A stretch of DNA of 64,000 nucleotides from Paenibacillus jilunlii (GTDB taxonomy: Bacteria > Bacillota > Bacilli > Paenibacillales > Paenibacillaceae): assembly GCF_900102965.1 (NCBI RefSeq), contig NZ_FNGM01000015.1, positions 57,606 to 121,605 on the forward strand. The letters run 5' to 3'. The notes under the pieces were generated by a model. It was given only the letters and a program-made list of their open reading frames with translations, was not told the origin of the DNA and did no database searches. How positions within the stretch are numbered: position 1 is the stretch's first letter; every line of letters begins with the position of its first letter. The position numbers and the translations under genes were made by a program. This document shows, piece by piece, positions 59,107 through 64,000 of this stretch.

Positions 59107-60324
59107 TTATGTGATACTGGTTGAGCGGGTTGCCTCTTCTGCCGCCGAACGCCGGGGGAGTGCAAGCAAGGCCAGAGAGACCATTCCCAGCAGCAGGCAT
59201 ACCCAATAGGCGTTTCTGTACCCGAACCACTGCGCAGCCGCTCCTCCGGCCAGACTTCCAAACAGCCTTCCGATGGTAGTGGAGTTGGTATACAGCGTTG
59301 AAGCATATCCAGGCAGATCCGGGAGCAAATCCTGAATATAGCTGATGCCAATGGCGGAAATAACCGCAACAAAGAAGGCGAGCAGCACCTGTCCGGCGAG
59401 GATTTGCCACAATGAAGCTGAGAACAGCACGACCATGTAGTAAGCCGCACCCAGCGCAATCCCCCAGACCATGAGCAGGCGGGCGGAATACTTGGCGGAC
59501 AGCAGGCCCAGCACAAGCATCAGCGGGATCTCAAGCAGTGCACAAATACTCGATACCGATGCGACATTCTGCGTGTTCCCGCCGAGGGTGTCCGTGATAA
59601 ACAGGGAAATGTTCAAGTTGTTGATCCAATGCCCGGAATACAGCAGTGTCAATACCAGAAAGGGAACCAGAACCCGGGGGTTCTGAAGGAGCTTGACCGG
59701 CTGTTGCGGCTTGCTGCCCGCGGTTTGCGGCGGAGCGGCAGGGGCTTTTACAAAGATAATAACCAGCAGGGCGTTCATAAGAAAAATCAGCACAGTACTC
59801 ATGAAGATTCCCGGGAATCCGAAATAATGGATCAGAACCGAGCCGGCCAGCGGACCGGCAATGAAACCGAGTGAAAACATGGACCGAAGCGTAGAATTGG
59901 CAAAAGCGTGATCTGCGGACTTGCTGGCATTGACAGCCTCCCGCGCACTGGCGAACAGCTGTGGCATGGCCGGTGCGCCAAGAGCTGTGAATACGGCCAT
60001 ATACAGCAGCAGCCCATAGAACTCATGAATCAAGAGGTAGCCGGCAAAAGCAAGCGCGTTGAAAAACATGGCGGTGACCATCAGCTTTTTACGGTTCAGC
60101 CCGCTGTCGGAACGTTTGGCAATCCACATGCTGAGCCATACGCCGCTTATGATGGTTATTGCTGTAAAAACACCAAAGGTGCCTGCGGATACGCCAAGCT
60201 TAGTTGTGAAATAAACAGCCAAAAAAGGTGAGCTAATGGATATCGCCATCCCCTGCAGCATCATACAGATCAAAAAGACGGGATAGCTGGGAATTCGGAA
60301 AAGATTGCGGGTGCGGGTCAACAT
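59107..60324 (-). CDS. MFS sugar efflux-like transporter (405 aa)
   Basis: Twelve-helix MFS protein resembling SetA/SetB sugar efflux pumps: FLICMMLQGMAISISSPFLA in helix 1, MWIAKRSDSGLNRKKLMVT (loop 2-3, motif A-like) and FIAGPLAGSVLIHYFGFPG (motif C region). ATG 60324 has AAGGAG but 14 bases away, so the start is slightly uncertain. It shares an operon with the receiver gene and is divergent from an AraC gene that may regulate it. Confidence 0.85.
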   Translation of the reverse strand: MLTRTRNLFRIPSYPVFLICMMLQGMAISISSPFLAVYFTTKLGVSAGTFGVFTAITIISGVWLSMWIAKRSDSGLNRKKLMVTAMFFNALAFAGYLLIHEFYGLLLYMAVFTALGAPAMPQLFASAREAVNASKSADHAFANSTLRSMFSLGFIAGPLAGSVLIHYFGFPGIFMSTVLIFLMNALLVIIFVKAPAAPPQTAGSKPQQPVKLLQNPRVLVPFLVLTLLYSGHWINNLNISLFITDTLGGNTQNVASVSSICALLEIPLMLVLGLLSAKYSARLLMVWGIALGAAYYMVVLFSASLWQILAGQVLLAFFVAVISAIGISYIQDLLPDLPGYASTLYTNSTTIGRLFGSLAGGAAAQWFGYRNAYWVCLLLGMVSLALLALPRRSAAEEATRSTSIT

Positions 60325-60459
60325 ATTTACGGGAACGTCTCCTTCAGAATCAGCTTGCGGCTTTATCTTTCATTTGGTTATAGTATAGTTAATTGTTGAT
60401 GATTAAAGAATGTTTTATCTGCTTGAAAACCTCTACTATTTGGCTGGGACGGTGAGACC

Positions 60460-61341
60460 ATGGATCTGAGGCTGCATGCCTGCGCGTACTCATTTCATAC
60501 GCTGCCCTTTAAAACATCCTTTACGCCGCCGCCTTTTTTTCTGTTCCGGCTCCAGGTGCTGGGCAGCTGCAGAGCGCTGGTGCACGGGAAAATGAAAGTC
60601 ATTGAACCCGGAGATCTGCTGATCTATCCCCCTGGCGAGCTTTATCATTTAGAGGTTGAGGCCATGGACGGAAAGATTGAAAGCGGGGATTATTATCTGC
60701 TCTGCGAAGGCTCGTGGATCGAACAGTGGTGGAAGGCCCGCCCCCGTACGATCCGGCAGCGGATCCACCTGGATGCCGGAATGCTATCCTTATGGCAGCA
60801 GCTCAGCATCGAGCAGCACCGGATTGTGCAGGGCAATCCCGAGCTGATCCGGCATCTGCTGTGCGCCTTGTGCCTGTCGCTGGACCGGCTTTCGGAGGAA
60901 TCGGATTCCCGGCAGGACCCGCAGGTGCGTTCCAATGAATTGGTGCTGCTGATGCAGCGGTACATTAACGAGCATGCCCTGCGCCCGCTGCGGGTGGAGG
61001 AGGTTGCCGCGGCTGCCGGGCTGAGTGTCTCCCGTGCGGTGCATCTTTTTAAAAAACTGACGGGCTACACGATCATTCACTATACCCAGGAGATCAGATT
61101 GTCCAATGCCCTGGAGCGGATCCGCTATACCGACCTGGGGCTGGAAAATATCGCCGGAAGCTGCGGTTTCGGCACCTACTCCTATTTTCACAAGGTGTTC
61201 AAGGCCAGATACGGCCTCTCCCCCAAGGAGGTGCGGGACCGCCCGCCCGACTCTATTCTGGAAGGCACCTATGTCATCACCAGCGGGGATCAGAACCTCT
61301 CCGGCCTCTCGCCGGATGCGCGGAAGTTTTTGTCGACTTGA
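60460..61341 (+). CDS. AraC family transcriptional regulator (293 aa)
   Basis: Cupin-like N-terminus (FLFRLQVLGSCRALVHGKMK, then DLLIYPPGELYHLEVE) and a C-terminal double HTH (LRVEEVAAAAGLSVSRAVHL and LENIAGSCGFGTYSYFHKVF) ending FKARYGLSPKEVRD. The ribosome site before ATG 60460 is weak (GGGACGGTGAG). It is divergent from the sugar-efflux operon. Ligand unknown. Confidence 0.85.
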   Translation: MDLRLHACAYSFHTLPFKTSFTPPPFFLFRLQVLGSCRALVHGKMKVIEPGDLLIYPPGELYHLEVEAMDGKIESGDYYLLCEGSWIEQWWKARPRTIRQRIHLDAGMLSLWQQLSIEQHRIVQGNPELIRHLLCALCLSLDRLSEESDSRQDPQVRSNELVLLMQRYINEHALRPLRVEEVAAAAGLSVSRAVHLFKKLTGYTIIHYTQEIRLSNALERIRYTDLGLENIAGSCGFGTYSYFHKVFKARYGLSPKEVRDRPPDSILEGTYVITSGDQNLSGLSPDARKFLST

Positions 61342-61370
61342 GAGTTGCCAAGGAATGAAAGAGGGCGATT

Positions 61371-62810
61371 ATGATTTTTATTACTTTGAGAGACATAAGG
61401 GATACCTGCGGAGATACTTTTTATAAGCGCGGCAAGAACTATTATGAAGCCGGCCGTGTCCGTAATCTGGTGTACGATGAAATGGAGAACTGCTATACCG
61501 CTGAGGTAAAGGGAAGCAAGTCATATGAGGTGAGGATTGAGTTTGATGAAGAAGCATTTATAGTCGATTCTGACTGCACCTGCCCTGCCTTTGAGGACTA
61601 CGGCTCCTGCAAACATGTGGCGGCAACGCTTGTTGCCATTTCCAGACTTGGGCAGAAGGATATAGTTAAGGATCAGCCTCGGCACCCGGTACAATCGAAT
61701 CCCATTGATATTGACCTAATACTTGATTCTATCTTGAAGAAACAACCTGCTCAGCTCCAGAGGTTAAGGTTCTGGTAGCCGCCGGGCAGAAGGAGGAGCG
61801 GAGCGAATTGCAGCTTTCATACGTTGATACTCGATGAGGCCCAGGCGGTCAAAAATGCCGCTTCCCAGACAGCACAGGCAGTAAAATCCATTAAAGCCGC
61901 AAGAAAATTTGCTCTGACAGGAACACCTATCGAGAATTCTATTGATGAGCTGGAATCTATTATCGGCACGGTGTCCCCGCTCCTCTTCTCCGGCCGGCAA
62001 TCGTTCAGGCAGCTCCCGGCAGACCGCATTTCGAGTATCGTTGCACCGTTTATTTTGCGCAGGCTGAAAAAGGATGTGCTGGAGGAATTGCCGGACCGTA
62101 TCGAGACGCTTCAGCGCTCAGAGCTGGAGCAGAAACAGCTCTATCTGGCCTATTTGTCCAAGCTTCGTGAAGATACAGCGCAGGATTTGCAGGCCGAAGG
62201 ATTTCAAAAAAGCCGGATGAAAATATTGGCGGGCATCACCCGCTTGCGGCAGCTTTGCTGCCATCCTACTCTTTTTGTAGAGAACTATACGGGAGGCTCC
62301 GGTAAGCTTGACCAATTGCTGGAATTGATAGAGGAGTGTCGTGCTTCCGGTAAAAGAATGCTCGTGTTCTCCCAATTTTCAAGCATGCTGCAATTGATAC
62401 ATGAAAGTCTTGCCGCTTCCGGGGTTACTCCATTTTATCTGGATGGATCCACGCCAGCCGGGGAGCGTGTCGAGCTATGCCGCCGTTTTAATGAAGGAGA
62501 AGGGGAGATTTTCCTGATTTCACTCAAAGCAGGGGGAACCGGACTGAATCTGACGGGGGCGGATACGGTTATTTTATATGATCTGTGGTGGAATCCTGCG
62601 GTGGAGGAACAAGCGGTTGGGCGTGCCCACCGGATGGGCCAGCGCAATGTGGTACAGGTGATCCGTATGATAACGGAAGGGACGATTGAAGAGAAGATTC
62701 TGGAATTGCAGCAGCGCAAAAAGAATCTGATCGAAGAAATCATTGAATCAGGCGAGAACAAGGCCTCCCGATTGTCTGAAGAGGATATCCGTGAGCTGCT
62801 CAAAATGTAG
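61371..62810 (+). pseudogene. Internally deleted SWIM-SNF2 helicase pseudogene
   Basis: The 5' part (61371-61778) encodes an intact SWIM zinc finger (CTCPAFEDYGSCKHVAATLV). The frame then shifts: after about 61760 the other frame reads EVKVLVAAGQKEERSELQLS before being cut. The 3' part resumes at about 61812 with LILDEAQAVKN (helicase motif II) and continues intact through motifs III to VI (ALTGTPIEN, LVFSQFSSM, LISLKAGGTGLNLT and QAVGRAHRMGQ) to 62810. Motif I (Walker A) and most of the SNF2 N-terminal half, roughly 600 residues compared with the usual ~1000-residue family, are missing. A helicase without Walker A cannot hydrolyse ATP, so it is dead or a sequencing/assembly artefact. Confidence 0.85.
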
Positions 62811-62857
62811 AGAGAAAAGCGCAAATATGAAGCGTTGAGGCGCGAACAGTATGCGGC

Positions 62858-63019
62858 AAACAGCAAACAGTAAGCGCAAAGCACAAATAGTAAGCGGCGA
62901 AGCACAAACAGTAAGCGGCGAACCACAAACAGTAAGCAGCGGACCACAAACAGTAAGCAGCGAACCACAAAGTAAGCGGCAAACAGCACACCGGAAGCCG
63001 CAAAGCACAATAGTAAGTG
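62858..63019. repeat. Tandem 21-bp repeats upstream of nuclease unit 2
   Basis: Five to seven copies of a unit like GCACAAACAGTAAGCGGCGA occur from 62858; the central ones (62879, 62900, 62921, 62942) are exactly 21 bp apart. The end of the array is irregular. The repeats are not palindromic, unlike the 51-bp array further on. The rest of 62811-63232 holds the promoter and leader of unit 2. Confidence 0.8.
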
Positions 63020-63114
63020 GCATATGGCTGCTGTGTACATGGCAACGGGGCGGATCAATTGCTGTTGCAGGATCAAGTTCAGACGGATCAAAGTTTGTTC
63101 ACACGGCATGTTCA

Positions 63115-63144
63115 TTGACATAGGCTGCAAGTATTCACTATACT
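63115..63144 (+). promoter_or_regulatory. Promoter of nuclease unit 2
   Basis: TTGACA (63115-63120), an 18-bp spacer and TATACT (63139-63144), matching the layout of unit 1. Confidence 0.75.
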
Positions 63145-63156
63145 GATTTTAAATAA

Positions 63157-63205
63157 GGACGAAGCACGTCCCGTACTCATGAATTCATGGGTGCGGGACT
63201 TTTTT
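63157..63205 (+). promoter_or_regulatory. Conserved leader with mutually exclusive hairpin and terminator (unit 2)
   Basis: GGAC (63157-63160) pairs with GTCC (63168-63171), or those bases join a terminator stem (GTCCCGTACTCATGA 63168-63182 with TCATGGGTGCGGGAC 63185-63199, all pairs Watson-Crick or G-U) followed by six Ts. GGACGAAGNACGTCCCGTA is conserved with unit 1. Confidence 0.7.
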
Positions 63206-63232
63206 GCGTTCACGGGAAGGAGATTGCATGTT

Positions 63233-63907
63233 ATGGGATTTCAAGAAGAATACAGTATTTGGCTCAAGGGCCACACGGACCGCAGAAAGGGGGAAAGAAG
63301 AGATCGCTTGGAGCGTGGGCATGGACACGGAGAGCGCATGTTTTTAGAGAAGGTATGGTGGCCTTTGATGGGATCGCTACAAAACCTTCACCCCGAATAT
63401 GAGGTCGCAGATTGGCGAGGGAGACCTTATTTTGTGGATTTTGTCTGGAAGCCGGGGCAGGTAAAGTTTGCGTTCGAAGTAAAGGGCTACGGCCCGCATG
63501 TGCAGAACATGGACCGTACGCGGTACCGGCAGGAGCTTAACCGGGAAACATTTCTGCAAATTGCCGGATATCGGGTAGTTTCAATTCCCTATGACGATCT
63601 CGATGGTAGTCCGCAGCTTACAATTTCGCTCATTAGGTCCCTAGTGGCTCCTTTTATAAGCGGGATCAATGTTGTGGGGCAATTTACTCGTTTGGAGCGG
63701 GAGATGATCCGGCTTGCTGTCTCCAGGGATGGAATGATCCGTCCGGTTGACCTGGGCAAGGAGCTTGGGATTAACCTGCGGACGGTTCGAAATACGCTGC
63801 AGGCTCTTTGTGCGAAGGGGAGACTCAGACCTGTGTCTACTAAAAGCGGCAGTAGAGTTTATCGTTATGAGGTGATTTATTCTTTCTCCGACGATCAGCT
63901 ATGGTAA
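63233..63907 (+). CDS. PD-(D/E)XK nuclease-winged helix protein, copy 2 (224 aa)
   Basis: Paralogue of the 29872-30552 product, collinear without gaps over residues 1-140. Catalytic set: D69 in YFVDFVW and E82/K84 in FAFEVKGYGPHV. The N-terminal motif is ERRDRLERGHGHGERMF. The winged helix (RPVDLGKELGINLRTVRNTL as HTH) is more diverged: 39 of 72 C-terminal residues agree against 68 of 81 in the nuclease core, counted by eye. ATG 63233 follows GAAGGAGA. An array of 51-bp palindromic repeats begins 30 bp after the stop and runs off the window. Role unknown. Confidence 0.75.
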   Translation: MGFQEEYSIWLKGHTDRRKGERRDRLERGHGHGERMFLEKVWWPLMGSLQNLHPEYEVADWRGRPYFVDFVWKPGQVKFAFEVKGYGPHVQNMDRTRYRQELNRETFLQIAGYRVVSIPYDDLDGSPQLTISLIRSLVAPFISGINVVGQFTRLEREMIRLAVSRDGMIRPVDLGKELGINLRTVRNTLQALCAKGRLRPVSTKSGSRVYRYEVIYSFSDDQLW

Positions 63908-63936
63908 TTGAGGCTTCGGCAGCCGGAGGTGGGGTG

Positions 63937-64000
63937 AACAACGGCAAAAGTGCCGTTGTTGAAGCGCCCGCGGCCGGGTAGCCCGGAAACAACGGCAAAA
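63937..64000. repeat. 51-bp palindromic repeat array, unit 2 (cut by window edge)
   Basis: A 24-bp palindrome (arms AACAACGGCA and TGCCGTTGTT, loop AAAG) begins at 63937 and again at 63988, exactly 51 bp later. The 27 bp between contain a GC-rich hairpin, CCGGG-TAG-CCCGG. The sequence differs from array 1, but period and two-hairpin layout are the same. A GGCTTCGG...AGCC hairpin (about 63911) lies between the gene and the array. Confidence 0.8.

Noticed and set aside
61371..61778. A complete small SWIM zinc-finger protein.
   Set aside because: The sequence continues in the next frame and then in the helicase C-half, so it is better explained as the 5' end of a broken SNF2 gene.

Overview
The window looks like a Paenibacillus-type chromosome (Bacillota, spore-forming, moderately GC-rich). 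The reasons are strong GGAGG ribosome binding sites, frequent TTG and GTG starts, CotF-like spore coat genes, a manganese catalase, LplB/YtcP-type sugar permeases without their own ATPase, many AraC regulators and many glycoside hydrolases. I could not run a database search, so family names rest on motif and sequence recognition.

Layout. 1-2.2 kb: the C-terminal part of a large secreted Ig-like/FIMAH protein. 2.3-4.5 kb: an acetyltransferase and a lipoprotein. 4.7-12.1 kb: a uronate/polysaccharide block (alginate-lyase-like enzyme, GH88 unsaturated glucuronyl hydrolase, two AraC regulators, a GHL6-type glycosidase, a serine hydrolase). 12.7-24.0 kb: a complete fructan locus (LacI repressor, two permeases, binding lipoprotein, cytosolic GH32, ROK fructokinase, and a 1253-residue secreted GH32). 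Secreted enzyme, importer, cytosolic hydrolase and kinase form one pathway. 24.1-29.5 kb: a drug-efflux MFS with a divergent TetR, then a second sugar ABC operon. 29.7-31 kb: unit 1 of a possible new system. 31-46 kb: metabolic and stress genes (VOC, SDR, GH115, amino acid permease and LysE exporter, Mn catalase, MFS, LtaS-like sulfatase, coat proteins, erythromycin esterase, GH13). 46-49.5 kb: a cluster of unusual beta-rich, possibly spore-surface proteins. 49.6-58.7 kb: small regulators, acetyltransferases, a MerR operon, a LysR/DUF1330/SDR locus and repeat-rich spacers. 58.7-62.8 kb: an orphan receiver domain, a sugar-efflux MFS, an AraC regulator and a decayed SNF2 helicase. 63.1-64 kb: unit 2 of the possible new system, cut by the window edge.

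The most interesting feature is a module present twice, about 33 kb apart. Each copy has a TTGACR-N18-TATAMT promoter. A short leader follows in which a GGACGAAGNACGTCC hairpin overlaps a rho-independent terminator stem, so the two cannot form together. Next comes a gene for a PD-(D/E)XK (DUF559/Vsr-like) nuclease domain fused to a winged helix. Last is a GGCTTCGG...AGCC hairpin and a tandem array of palindromic repeats with a period of exactly 51 bp. The nuclease domains are nearly identical (68 of 81 core residues by eye), the winged helices are more diverged (39 of 72), and the palindromes differ completely. This suggests a DNA-binding nuclease paired with its own repeat array. The module matches no system I know. 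Its function is inference.

Other notable points are three genes whose best starts are ATT or CTG, a 214-bp MITE with perfect 15-bp terminal repeats and an internally deleted relative, two further dispersed repeat families, and a textbook MerR promoter with a 19-bp spacer.
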